DNA from: Chryseobacterium gotjawalense
GTDB taxonomy: Bacteria > Bacteroidota > Bacteroidia > Flavobacteriales > Weeksellaceae
Reading direction: 5' to 3'
Assembly (NCBI RefSeq): GCF_030012525.1
Contig: NZ_CP124855.1
Coordinates: forward strand, 868,001-932,000
DNA length: 64,000 nucleotides
The notes below the pieces were generated by a model. That model made no database searches. It saw only the letters and a program-made list of their open reading frames with translations, and was not told the DNA's origin. Shown here one piece after another: positions 37,401 through 46,407 of this stretch; within the stretch, counting starts at the first letter, position 1, and the number at the start of each line of letters is the position of its first letter. The position numbers and the translations under genes were made by a program.

Positions 37401-40187
37401 ATGATTACACCGACAGATATTGATATTAAGAAACAGCTTTTCGTAAAAAATGCGCACCTTAATAATCTGAAACATATTGACGTTCTGATTCCTAAAAACA
37501 AATTGATTGTGATAACGGGAGTTTCAGGAAGCGGCAAATCGTCACTTGCTTTTGACACGATTTATGCGGAAGGACAGCGCCGATATGTCGAGAGTTTGAG
37601 TTCCTATGCACGGCAATTCTTAGGGAAATTAGAAAAGCCAAAAGTAGATGATATCAAGGGATTGGCTCCCTCAATTGCGATTCAGCAAAAAGTAATTTCA
37701 TCGAATCCGCGTTCGACCGTTGGGACTTCCACCGAGGTTTATGACTATTTAAAATTATTATTTGCGAGAGTTGGGCGTACTTTTTCCCCAATTTCCGGCC
37801 GGGAAGTCAAAAAAGATTCGGTGACCGACGTTATTAATTTCATTCAGAAAAATGAAAGCCAGACTTTTCTATTGCGGACCCCTTTAGATTTTGATGTATC
37901 TAAATTTACCGAGCAGGCCAACACTTTAAAACTTTCAGGTTTTACAAGATTAGAAGTCAACGGAAATGTCGCAGGAATCGAAGATCTGGAAAGTTTCGGT
38001 TTTGTACCGGAAGCCGATATGGAAATTCAACTGGTGATTGACCGTTTCAGCTACGAAGAAGACGAAAGCTTTTTACAAAGGCTGGCAGATTCCATTCAGA
38101 TGGCTTTTTATGAAGGCCACGGATACTGTTCTCTGAAAAATATAGAGACCGGAAAAATCACCGAATTCTCCAATAAATTCGAATTGGATGGCATGGAATT
38201 TATGGAACCTAACGTTCATTTTTTCAGTTTCAATAATCCTTACGGCGCCTGTCCGGAATGCGAAGGTTACGGAAAAGTAATCGGCATCGATGAAGATTTG
38301 GTGATTCCCAACAAAAACTTATCCGTTTTTGAAGAAACAGTTGCCAGCTGGAAAGGCGACAGCATGAGCGAATGGAAAAGAGATTTCATTAAAAAAGCCA
38401 AAGATTTCCCTATTCATAAACCTTATCATCAATTAACAAAAGAGCAGAAAAACTATTTATGGAAAGGCGACGGCACTGCAACCTTCCCTTCCATTAATAA
38501 TTTTTTCAAAATGCTGGAAGAAAATTTATACAAAATCCAGTACCGTGTAATGCTGTCGAGATACCGCGGAAAAACGCTCTGTCCGACTTGCGAAGGTTTG
38601 CGTCTGCGCGAAGAAACCAAATGGGTGAAAATCGACGGGCATAATATACAATCGGTGATTGAGTTGCCTTTGGATGAATTCTTACCTTTAATAAAATCCT
38701 TAAAACTCAATAAACACGATGCTGAAATTGCCAAACGTTTGTTGTACGAAATTACCACGCGTTTAGAATTTTTGGATAAAGTTGGTTTGGGCTATCTGAC
38801 CATTAACAGAACTTCGAATACACTTTCCGGTGGCGAAAGTCAGCGGATTAATCTGGCGACTTCGCTCGGAAGTTCTTTGGTGGGATCGATTTATATTTTA
38901 GATGAACCGTCGATTGGATTACATTCCCGGGATACCGAAAATTTAATTGAAGTCTTAAAAAGTCTTCGTGATTTAGGAAATACTGTAATCGTCGTAGAAC
39001 ATGATGAAGACGTAATGAAAGCCGCGGATTACATTATCGATATTGGTCCGGAAGCCGGATATTTGGGAGGTGAACTGGTCTTCGCCGGCCACTTTGATGA
39101 TCTTGAAAATGCAGATACTTTAACTTCTAAATATCTGACCGGAAGATTAGAAATAAAAGTTCCGGAAACCCGCCGCAAACCAAAAGAATGGATCCACATC
39201 AAAGGTGCCCGCCAGAATAATTTAAAAAATATCGATGTCGATATTCCGCTGGAATGTCTGGTTGTGATTTCGGGAGTTTCGGGAAGTGGAAAATCTACTT
39301 TAATGAAAGAAATTCTGACCAATGATATTCAGATTCAGTTGGGAATGGGCGGCAAAAAAGGCGATTATGATTCCGTAGATTTCCCCGCCAAACTGATTAA
39401 AAACATTGAACTCATCGATCAAAATCCGATTGGTAAATCCTCGCGTTCAAATCCTGTTACTTATTTAAAAGCCTACGACGATATTCGGGATTTGTTCTCG
39501 AAACAGAAACTGGCGAAAATGCAGGGTTTAATGCCGAAACATTTCTCCTTTAATGTAGATGGCGGGCGATGTGACGAATGCAAAGGTGAAGGCGTAATTA
39601 CCGTCTCCATGCAGTTTATGGCCGATATTGAACTGGAATGTGAAACCTGTCACGGTGCGCGTTTTAAAAATGAAATCCTCGAAATTAAATATGACGAGAA
39701 AAACATTTCAGACATTCTTCACATGACGGTGGATGAAGCTTTGGAATTCTTTAAAGACAACGAACAGCCTAAAATCGTGACCAAGTTAAAACCTTTGCAG
39801 GAAGTTGGTTTAGGCTATCTGCAGTTGGGACAGAGCTCCTCTACCCTTTCTGGCGGCGAAGCGCAAAGAGTAAAATTAGCATCGTTTCTTGTAAAAGGAG
39901 CAACGACCGATAAATCGCTGTTTATTTTTGATGAACCTTCAACAGGTTTGCACTTTCACGATATCAATAAATTACTGAAATCGCTTCAGGCTTTAATAGA
40001 ATTAGGACATTCGGTGATTGTCATTGAACATCAACCCGACATTATTAAAACCGCAGATTATATTATCGACATCGGTCCGGAAGCCGGAAAATACGGGGGC
40101 GAAGTTGTTTTTGCGGGGACTCCCGAAGATTTGGTGAAGAATAAAAAATCCCATACCGGGAAATATTTGAAGGAGAAATTGACGTAA
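37401..40187 (+). CDS. uvrA: UvrABC excinuclease subunit A
   Basis: This 928-residue protein has two ABC-type ATPase modules with Walker A GVSGSGKSS (about 40) and GVSGSGKST (about 630), and signatures TLSGGESQRINLA and TLSGGEAQRVKLA. Zinc-finger CxxC pairs lie in CPECEGYGKV, CPTCEGLRLR, CDECKGEG and CETCHG. It recognises helix-distorting DNA damage and loads UvrB. No uvrB lies in this window. A strong terminator follows. Confidence 0.97.
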   Translation: MITPTDIDIKKQLFVKNAHLNNLKHIDVLIPKNKLIVITGVSGSGKSSLAFDTIYAEGQRRYVESLSSYARQFLGKLEKPKVDDIKGLAPSIAIQQKVISSNPRSTVGTSTEVYDYLKLLFARVGRTFSPISGREVKKDSVTDVINFIQKNESQTFLLRTPLDFDVSKFTEQANTLKLSGFTRLEVNGNVAGIEDLESFGFVPEADMEIQLVIDRFSYEEDESFLQRLADSIQMAFYEGHGYCSLKNIETGKITEFSNKFELDGMEFMEPNVHFFSFNNPYGACPECEGYGKVIGIDEDLVIPNKNLSVFEETVASWKGDSMSEWKRDFIKKAKDFPIHKPYHQLTKEQKNYLWKGDGTATFPSINNFFKMLEENLYKIQYRVMLSRYRGKTLCPTCEGLRLREETKWVKIDGHNIQSVIELPLDEFLPLIKSLKLNKHDAEIAKRLLYEITTRLEFLDKVGLGYLTINRTSNTLSGGESQRINLATSLGSSLVGSIYILDEPSIGLHSRDTENLIEVLKSLRDLGNTVIVVEHDEDVMKAADYIIDIGPEAGYLGGELVFAGHFDDLENADTLTSKYLTGRLEIKVPETRRKPKEWIHIKGARQNNLKNIDVDIPLECLVVISGVSGSGKSTLMKEILTNDIQIQLGMGGKKGDYDSVDFPAKLIKNIELIDQNPIGKSSRSNPVTYLKAYDDIRDLFSKQKLAKMQGLMPKHFSFNVDGGRCDECKGEGVITVSMQFMADIELECETCHGARFKNEILEIKYDEKNISDILHMTVDEALEFFKDNEQPKIVTKLKPLQEVGLGYLQLGQSSSTLSGGEAQRVKLASFLVKGATTDKSLFIFDEPSTGLHFHDINKLLKSLQALIELGHSVIVIEHQPDIIKTADYIIDIGPEAGKYGGEVVFAGTPEDLVKNKKSHTGKYLKEKLT

Positions 40188-40208
40188 TTTGATTTACCGA
40201 AACATAAC

Positions 40209-40237
40209 AAAAGCCAACTTTTCGGAGTTGGCTTTTT
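40209..40237 (+). terminator. Rho-independent terminator of uvrA
   Basis: Stem AAAAGCCAACT/AGTTGGCTTTTT with loop TTTCGG. Confidence 0.88.
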
Positions 40238-40241
40238 GGTG

Positions 40242-40274
40242 AGCGCTGTTAGAGTTCGAAGCTCTAACAGCGCT
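40242..40274. repeat. 33-bp palindrome between uvrA and tRNA-Arg
   Basis: Arms AGCGCTGTTAGAG and CTCTAACAGCGCT (13 bp, perfect) flank a 7-nt centre TTCGAAG. It follows the uvrA terminator directly and lacks a T run. It resembles the 18681 palindrome in size and in having perfect arms. Confidence 0.6.
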
Positions 40275-40336
40275 TTCAATATTTTTAAAAACAGGCGATA
40301 TTCTAAAGAAGAAATCCTAAATTTGAACTCATTTTC

Positions 40337-40408
40337 AGCTTCATAGTTCAACGGATAGAACAAAAGTTTCCTAAACTTTAGATCCGGGTTCGATTCCCGG
40401 TGAAGCTA
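40337..40408 (+). tRNA. tRNA-Arg (anticodon CCU)
   Basis: The cloverleaf is complete: acceptor AGCTTCA/TGAAGCT, D-stem GTTC/GAAC, anticodon stem AAAGT/ACTTT with loop TTCCTAA (anticodon CCT at DNA level, decoding AGG), 4-nt variable loop, and T-arm CCGGG/CCCGG with loop TTCGATT. The discriminator is A and CCA is not encoded. The AT-rich GLPGLI islet begins about 100 bp downstream, so this tRNA could mark an integration point. Confidence 0.95.
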
Positions 40409-40506
40409 CAAAAATATTATAAATCGACAATGCACGCATAAGAAACAGGAACGAACGTTTCTTTTTTCGTTTATTTTCGTATGCATATCCATTTACAACA
40501 ATTTCT

Positions 40507-43125
40507 TTAAAAATAATATTTCAGTCCACCCACAATATATCCAGGCAGCGCTGAAATTACTGATTCTTCAAATGCTAATTCACTATTGTAAGAATTTATG
40601 TATTTAAATGATTTCATATTTAATAGATTATCATATAAAATATTATATTCTATTTTAGAATTAATAGGCTTAAAGGACAAGCTACCTCCTAATAGAAAAT
40701 TCCTCAAAACATTTGTTTGCGAATTTTGAACCAAGTAATCTCCTTTTAAATTATATATGAAATTTTTCTTAATATTACCAGAAATGGCAAAATAGAATTT
40801 CTTGTTTTGTTGTGTGGAATAACTATCGTAAAAGCTTTGTTCAAAAATATTTTCTTTAAAACTATAACCTAAATCAAATTGAAAAAGAAAATTCTTAAAA
40901 TTTGAAGATAATACTTGGGAAATTTCATAACTTTTGAAGGAAGACCTATTATTAAAACCCTCAATTTGATTGTTATTCATACTTGAAGAATTAGAAAATT
41001 TAGATTTCAAGGTGGCAAATTTAAAAACTTTCCGCTCGTCTGAAACATGCAAAAATAGTCTTTCTTTGTTGGCTCCGAAAATACCTTCAGTTCTATAAAA
41101 ACTATTTACATTCACCATATTTGTTGTAATATTAGGATGATCTCTATTATAGATTAATAAAAATAAGAAATAATTACCCTTTTGCAAATTAAATCTACTC
41201 CACGTGAATTTATAATTTTCGGTTCTAAATAATGAATCATCTTCAATGGATAGATTCTGGTAAAAAGATAAGTTTTTAGAATAAAATGGTATTGTGAAAA
41301 GCTGATCAGGATGAACATAGGAATATTTAGAATTATATTCTAATTTGTAACTAGTACTAATTCTAGCAATCGGATTATAAATAATTTTAAAATTATGACT
41401 TAAGAAATGATTATCAGACTTATTAAAATTGACGAAATTCGAACCAACATTATAAGTTAAGTCAACATTAAATATTTTTTTATTGACAACAAAATTATTG
41501 GAATAAACTAAATATTGTAAGTCATTATTTTGGAAAGAATTTGAGTTTTTTTCATTTAACGATGAATTAGACCATTCAGATGAAAACTCGGACTGGTATT
41601 CAAAATTCAAAAAATTATTTTTATTTTTGAAATCAGCATTAAAACTGTATTTCTTCGATTTTAGATTATAATCTTGCTTTATAAATTTATCATTCGTAAA
41701 AAATAAGTCATCATTTGACATAATATCCAACTTACGGTTTTCTGACTGCAAAATTTGGTTAAAAGAAAGAATAAGATCTGAATTAAAAACTCTTTTATTT
41801 AAAGAAATAAGATTTGAAATATTTTCTTTTCGAATTTTATTATCAATGGCATATAAAATATTTGAATTATAATATTGACGGTCAATATCGTTTTCAAAAG
41901 TGTCGGAGGAAGGATTCATTTTGAAATCGTAATACAGGAAGCCATTACTCAACTTTTGTTTTAGTTTTAATTGCAAAGCTCCTAGAAATCCATGGTTATT
42001 TTCAGATTTTTTTTCGGAAACATTAAAGTTTTGAAAGTCACCATTGAAAAACATCTTGTTAGTTGAATTAAACTTCTGAAGTTTAGTTAGATTTACGATG
42101 GCGAAACTTGTAATCTGAAAAGATTTTGAAGATTTTGAATATTGTAATGCTCCAAAAGAGTTGTTCTTATTTTTAGCCAAACCATCGTTATTAAGAAAAG
42201 ATGGCATTTCATTAAATGTAGAAGCGTTTTTAAAATCTACAGCTTCATTATAATTCATTTCAGAAAAATCTGAATAGCTAATTGGATCTTTCGCGATATT
42301 ATTAAAATCACTAATAAAGGAAAAATTTCCTTTATTATTAAAGTTAAATAAGTTTGCATGAAAAAGATATGCATCATTGGAACCGTAATTCCCTTCTGCA
42401 TTTCCTGTAATTCTACTTCTATATTCCTCTTTTAATTTTAAATTTAATGCTGTTGAACTATTACCATTAATGGTAGTATAGTTTCTCCATAAATCGACTC
42501 CTGCCAACATATCTGCAGAAATATTTTTTGTGGCCAAAGTATGGTTTTTACCAAAAAATTCATTACCATCAATTAGAATATTTCCTACAATGTCTCCCTG
42601 ATAAGTAACTTTTCCAAATTCATTAATTTCTAATCCTGGTAGCTTTTTAATAATATCTTCGGCATTTCTTTCACTACCGTCAACGATTGCCTTGAGATTA
42701 TAAGAAATAGTATCCTTCCTTTCAAAAACAATGTTTGGTCGAGCTTTAATCTCAACCTTCTCTATTTCTGTTAACTGAGCTTCTAAAGTAATGTCAAATC
42801 TGTTCGCTTCTTCAGTATTAATAGAAACAAATTTCGTTTTAAAAAAAAATGAAGAAATTTTTAAAGAATATTTTCCAGGAACTGAAATATTAAAAAAACA
42901 AGATCCTCCCTTATTAGTTTTTCTAAAATCTATTAATTTATTATCTTTTAAAAGTTGAAGATTTACATCTTCTACATTAAAATCATTCTCGCTTGTAATA
43001 TTTATAGTGATTTTCTGAGAATAAAAAGAGTTTGAAATACCAAAAAGCATGAATATTATTATAAAACTAAAGATGAATTTCTTTTCTAATTTTTGTTGGA
43101 TTTGCTTCTTTACTCTTGATTTCAT
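40507..43125 (-). CDS. TonB-dependent-receptor-like outer membrane protein (GLPGLI-associated)
   Basis: This 872-residue protein has an N-terminal signal segment (about 17-36). A carboxypeptidase-regulatory-like beta-sandwich follows (about 38-115), then a plug-like domain (DIIKKLPGLEINEFGKVTYQ, GNILIDGNEFFGKNH) and a long beta-barrel rich in Asn, Ser, Phe and Tyr. It belongs to the receptor class typically encoded beside GLPGLI proteins in Bacteroidetes, and probably imports or senses a peptide or protein ligand. Its start overlaps the GLPGLI gene by 59 bp, implying coupling. The DNA is visibly AT-richer than the flanking housekeeping genes, hinting at accessory origin. Confidence 0.85.
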   Translation of the reverse strand: MKSRVKKQIQQKLEKKFIFSFIIIFMLFGISNSFYSQKITINITSENDFNVEDVNLQLLKDNKLIDFRKTNKGGSCFFNISVPGKYSLKISSFFFKTKFVSINTEEANRFDITLEAQLTEIEKVEIKARPNIVFERKDTISYNLKAIVDGSERNAEDIIKKLPGLEINEFGKVTYQGDIVGNILIDGNEFFGKNHTLATKNISADMLAGVDLWRNYTTINGNSSTALNLKLKEEYRSRITGNAEGNYGSNDAYLFHANLFNFNNKGNFSFISDFNNIAKDPISYSDFSEMNYNEAVDFKNASTFNEMPSFLNNDGLAKNKNNSFGALQYSKSSKSFQITSFAIVNLTKLQKFNSTNKMFFNGDFQNFNVSEKKSENNHGFLGALQLKLKQKLSNGFLYYDFKMNPSSDTFENDIDRQYYNSNILYAIDNKIRKENISNLISLNKRVFNSDLILSFNQILQSENRKLDIMSNDDLFFTNDKFIKQDYNLKSKKYSFNADFKNKNNFLNFEYQSEFSSEWSNSSLNEKNSNSFQNNDLQYLVYSNNFVVNKKIFNVDLTYNVGSNFVNFNKSDNHFLSHNFKIIYNPIARISTSYKLEYNSKYSYVHPDQLFTIPFYSKNLSFYQNLSIEDDSLFRTENYKFTWSRFNLQKGNYFLFLLIYNRDHPNITTNMVNVNSFYRTEGIFGANKERLFLHVSDERKVFKFATLKSKFSNSSSMNNNQIEGFNNRSSFKSYEISQVLSSNFKNFLFQFDLGYSFKENIFEQSFYDSYSTQQNKKFYFAISGNIKKNFIYNLKGDYLVQNSQTNVLRNFLLGGSLSFKPINSKIEYNILYDNLLNMKSFKYINSYNSELAFEESVISALPGYIVGGLKYYF

Positions 43126-43804
43126 TCATTTTATTTTCAAAACTACTACCTTCATAAACGTCTAACTTCTTGTTGATCGATTCCACCTCTGATAATTTTG
43201 CTTCGTTGCTAATTTTAGTAGCATAAATTATGAAATTATCTGATTGCACTTTTAAAACTAACCCCGGAAACATTCCGTATACAAAAGGACCTGTAGAAAC
43301 GGGAATATCTTCTGTATACCACACTTTTATCACTTGACCTCGATCCGTTGTAACTTCTACTAGTTTACATTTATAATTATCAACGTACTCTATGTCGTTT
43401 AAATAATTAATTGTTGAAAATATTGGTTTAAGTTTTTGATAAAAATCCTCTCCATTGAAAGATTTAAATTGAAAATAATGATCTGATCCTTTTTCTTTAA
43501 AAATTTTCAAATCTTCTTTTCTAAATTTTTCTATTTCAATCTTTGTATTCTTTTTATCGACTTCAGCTCGGCTTTTTTCATTAACGATTACTTGATCTGG
43601 GAAATTTCTATAAAAGGAATTGCCATTCGCAAAATAAAGAATTTGTTTTTCAGGCTTTTTATTAATCTCTGCTATTCTCTTATCAAAACCTTCTGTAGCA
43701 TTTGTCTTATATGATACATTGTTTACAAAATTGTACTCCACTTTCAAATGTTGAGAATAACAAAAATTAAATGACAGCAATAAGAGAATTATTATTTTTT
43801 TCAT
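43067..43804 (-). CDS. GLPGLI family protein
   Basis: This 245-residue secreted protein has a signal peptide (MKKIIILLLLSFNFCYSQ). The family-defining segment near residues 170-190 reads PVSTGPFVYGMFPGLVLKV, a variant of the GLPGLI signature, and VWYTEDIPVSTGP is also typical. GLPGLI proteins are restricted to Bacteroidetes and pair with TonB-type receptors, but their biochemical role is unknown. It is followed by and overlaps the receptor gene, and preceded by a small secreted protein relic. Confidence 0.9.
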   Translation of the reverse strand: MKKIIILLLLSFNFCYSQHLKVEYNFVNNVSYKTNATEGFDKRIAEINKKPEKQILYFANGNSFYRNFPDQVIVNEKSRAEVDKKNTKIEIEKFRKEDLKIFKEKGSDHYFQFKSFNGEDFYQKLKPIFSTINYLNDIEYVDNYKCKLVEVTTDRGQVIKVWYTEDIPVSTGPFVYGMFPGLVLKVQSDNFIIYATKISNEAKLSEVESINKKLDVYEGSSFENKMNEIKSKEANPTKIRKEIHL

Positions 43805-43817
43805 GTTTTAAGGATAT

Positions 43818-43855
43818 AAATAGACCTTCTAAAATAGAAGGTCTATTTTTTTTAT
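43818..43855. terminator. Strong hairpin between the small secreted gene and the GLPGLI gene
   Basis: The 14-bp arms AAATAGACCTTCTA/TAGAAGGTCTATTT have a loop of AAA. On the plus strand it is followed by eight T, on the minus strand only by TTTATAT. In the minus direction it could attenuate transcription from the small gene into the GLPGLI-receptor pair. Confidence 0.7.
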
Positions 43856-43865
43856 TTTATTTAAA

Positions 43866-44141
43866 TTAGCAACCGTAATAAACACTTTCCATTACCAAGA
43901 ACATGCGTACGCCATTATAAGCATTACCATACATATCGTACGAGGTATAATATTCATATTCCCACCAAGTATTGGTATGAGTACATACTTCATCATTAAC
44001 CTCTTTGTTCTGATTAATTGAAACTTCTGCTACTGAAATCGCAACCATGTCAGAAACAGTATCTAAAGAATTTGTTTTGTTATTTGCAAAAGCAAATGTT
44101 GTTCCGGCAGTCAATAATGCTGCAAATAGAATTTTTTACAT
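43866..44141 (-). pseudogene. Small secreted protein gene with nonsense codon 2 (ATG TAA)
   Basis: From the ATG at 44141 the sequence reads ATG TAA AAA ATT CTA TTT GCA GCA. If codon 2 were AAA, the product would be MKKILFAALLTAGTTFAFAN, a textbook signal peptide, followed by about 70 mature residues. These include an aromatic segment (TNTWWEYEYYTSYDMYGNAY) bracketed by two Cys. The frame is otherwise open to 43866. A single A-to-T change explains the stop. Translation could still start at TTG (44114), but that loses most of the signal peptide. It lies upstream of the GLPGLI-receptor pair with a -7 box TATATTTG at 44170-44163. Either a recent pseudogene or a sequencing or assembly error. Confidence 0.65.
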
Positions 44142-44162
44142 AGTTTATAATATTTATTTGCT

Positions 44163-44170
44163 CAAATATA
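44163..44170 (-). promoter_or_regulatory. -7 box upstream of the small secreted protein gene
   Basis: TATATTTG on the minus strand matches TAnnTTTG, 22 bp upstream of the original ATG. The surroundings are so AT-rich that the match is only suggestive. Confidence 0.3.
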
Positions 44171-44426
44171 TGTATATATTTTACATTATATACACTATTA
44201 TTAATTATTTATTAAAAATAATATTATTATTAAAATTATTCTCATTCATATTATACAGAACTTATAAACTGACTTTCACGATTTTTCAATCTTATTTTTT
44301 TCCTACTCATTATTTAAATCCCCAAATCAATATATTTTCAAGATATTACTTCAAAAGGCAATACTATGATTGAAAACACCGCACAATATTACATTTAGCA
44401 AGCACAGGAGATTTATCAGTTTATAC

Positions 44427-45437
44427 TTACTTCTTATCCACCACAATCCTGTCTTTTCTGTTCGCCAGTTCCCACGCCGTCGCGAATACCAGCTGCGTAC
44501 GTTTTTTCAAAGCAACATAATCAATTTTATCAGGTGTATCGGTGGGTTTGTGATAATCTTCGTGAATTCCATCAAAGTAGAAAGCCACCGGAATTCCGTT
44601 TTTGGCAAAATTGTAATGATCCGAACGGTAGTACAACCGGTCTTTATCATTAGGATCATCATATTTGTAATTCAGTTCTAAATTGACGGTTTCCTTATTT
44701 GCTGCTTCGTTGATTTTCTTTAATTCGGTGCTGAGCATTTCAGACCCGATCACATACACATAATCTTTGCCGCAATTACCCGGATCACATCTTCCAATCA
44801 TATCGATATTCAAATCTACAACGGTATTTGCCAGAGGAAAAACCGGATGATCTGCATAATATTTTGAACCCAAAAGCCCATGTTCTTCGCCGGTCACATG
44901 CAAAAACAAAATCGACCGTTTAGGACCTTTTCCAGATTTTTTTGCCTTTTGAAAAGCTTCGGCAATTTCCAGAAGCGCCACCGTTCCGCTGCCGTCATCA
45001 TCAGCACCGTTGTAAATTTCTCCTTTCGACATTCCGACATGATCGTAATGCGCCGAAATCACAATTACTTCGTCGGGTTTTTCTGTTCCTTCGATAAAAG
45101 CCAATATATTTTCAGATTCAGGTAAATTTCCTCTTCTTCCATTTAAGGCTTCTTTCGGAATAACCTGATAATAAGAAGACATCGATTTCGGATGAGAAAC
45201 ACCCATTTTCTGATATTGTTCGATCAAATAGCGACCCGCTTTTTTCTGGCCTTCACTTCCCGTATCGCGACCCTCCATTTCATCGGAAGCAACGATATAC
45301 AGGTGCGTTTTCAGCTCATCAGAAGTAATCGATTCATACGATTTCTTAAAAGGCGAACCCGAATAAGAAAGATTGGCGGCGCAACTTTGCAACAGCACAA
45401 AAGCCAACGGAAGTAATAAATACTTGGTTTTTTTCAT
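44427..45437 (-). CDS. M28-family metallopeptidase lipoprotein (aminopeptidase)
   Basis: This 336-residue protein has a lipoprotein signal (LAFVLLQSC). The M28 di-zinc centre is visible in VISAHYDHVG, GADDDGSGTVALLEIA, HVTGEEHGLLGS and DLNIDMIGR, with a final His in YHKPTDTPDKID. It probably degrades peptides in the periplasm or at the cell surface, supplying amino acids. GC content returns to the genome norm here, unlike the preceding GLPGLI islet. Confidence 0.92.
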   Translation of the reverse strand: MKKTKYLLLPLAFVLLQSCAANLSYSGSPFKKSYESITSDELKTHLYIVASDEMEGRDTGSEGQKKAGRYLIEQYQKMGVSHPKSMSSYYQVIPKEALNGRRGNLPESENILAFIEGTEKPDEVIVISAHYDHVGMSKGEIYNGADDDGSGTVALLEIAEAFQKAKKSGKGPKRSILFLHVTGEEHGLLGSKYYADHPVFPLANTVVDLNIDMIGRCDPGNCGKDYVYVIGSEMLSTELKKINEAANKETVNLELNYKYDDPNDKDRLYYRSDHYNFAKNGIPVAFYFDGIHEDYHKPTDTPDKIDYVALKKRTQLVFATAWELANRKDRIVVDKK

Positions 45438-45617
45438 GTTTAATTTTTTGGAAAGTTAAATATAAGTTTAATTTTTAAATCAGCCGTTTTCTTTATTGAA
45501 AAGGAATTTGAAAAAATAAATGCACAAATTAAATTTTGATTATTATTTTTAGAGAATTTCATTTTTTAACGGTGTGTATTTAGTAAATTAGTTTTCACAA
45601 CCAAAAAGAAAATCAAA

Positions 45618-45916
45618 ATGGAAACAAAAAATAAAAACATCAAAACGTTCGCCGGGCATCTTGACAAAAGACATGGCAAAACAGGTACAGAAGAACTAAC
45701 TTTGAAATTAAAGCAAAATCTTTTGCAATTGGAGAATTAATTAAAGAGGAAAGGAAATTAGCCAATATGACCCGGCAACAGCTTGCGGACAAAATCGGTG
45801 CTAAAAAGAGTTTCATTTCAAGAATCGAAAACGGACATAGCGATATTCAGCTTTCAACATTGTACAAATTAATCGAGCTTGGACTTGGGCGAAAAATAAC
45901 CCTCACCATTCAGTAA
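45618..45916 (+). pseudogene. Frameshifted HTH (XRE/HigA-type) antitoxin relic
   Basis: An ATG at 45618 opens METKNKNIKTFAGHLDKRHG but the frame stops after about 40 codons. From about 45696 the next frame encodes FEIKAKSFAIGELIKEERKL and a complete helix-turn-helix (MTRQQLADKIGAKKSFISRI), ending with LGLGRKITLTIQ and a stop at 45916. Together they form one antitoxin-like protein of about 100 residues interrupted by a frameshift near CTAACTTTGAAA. No toxin gene lies upstream. It is probably a decayed toxin-antitoxin remnant; a sequencing error is the alternative. Confidence 0.65.
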
Positions 45917-45977
45917 GAATTGATGGCTGTTGCTTTTTGACGATGTTTGAATGCACTTATATTGATCTGAAAAAATA

Positions 45978-46286
45978 TTAAAGCCAGATTTTCTCCTCTC
46001 TGCAACGGTCCAAAATATATGTTTTTAGGTTTAAAATAGCGTCCTGATATTTCGGTGCTTCATACCCAAAACGGTCATGTTCTATTTGCTCTTTTTCCAG
46101 GTCATTGCAGCCTTTTATTACTTCCTGCAGCATATCGATCATGGCCAATTCTTTACTGTTCGATTTCTGAAATTTGAATGCTATGATTTCATCTTCCAGT
46201 TCATCACAATACTTCAAAAGTTCAGCTACTTCTGGCTCTTCAAGTAATGCCGGATTGTTTTTAAATAGGTCTCGTGTGGATTTCAT
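45978..46286 (-). CDS. Hypothetical protein, 102 aa
   Basis: The family is not recognised. The protein is soluble and charged, almost wholly alpha-helical by composition, with Glu/Lys-rich heptad-like segments (VAELLKYCDELEDEIIAFKF and LQEVIKGCNDLEKEQIEHD), suggesting a small helical bundle. It has three Cys and a C-terminal REEKIWL. It lies convergent with the antitoxin relic and downstream of dnaE-like on the same strand (121-bp gap), so it may be part of the mutagenesis locus or independent. Confidence 0.6.
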   Translation of the reverse strand: MKSTRDLFKNNPALLEEPEVAELLKYCDELEDEIIAFKFQKSNSKELAMIDMLQEVIKGCNDLEKEQIEHDRFGYEAPKYQDAILNLKTYILDRCREEKIWL

Positions 46287-46407
46287 AGAAAAAATTTTAG
46301 GGACTGCTTTAGTTTTACCAAATTTATAAATTATCTTTTAGCTTGTTTAAGCACAGTGATTTTTTGCTTAATTTAATGGTACAAAAAATAGGGCTCTGAT
46401 TTAGACT

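Noticed and set aside
40409..44426. Integrative element with attachment sites
   Set aside because: No integrase and no direct repeat of the tRNA-Arg 3' end were found at the far boundary, so a mobile element could not be called.
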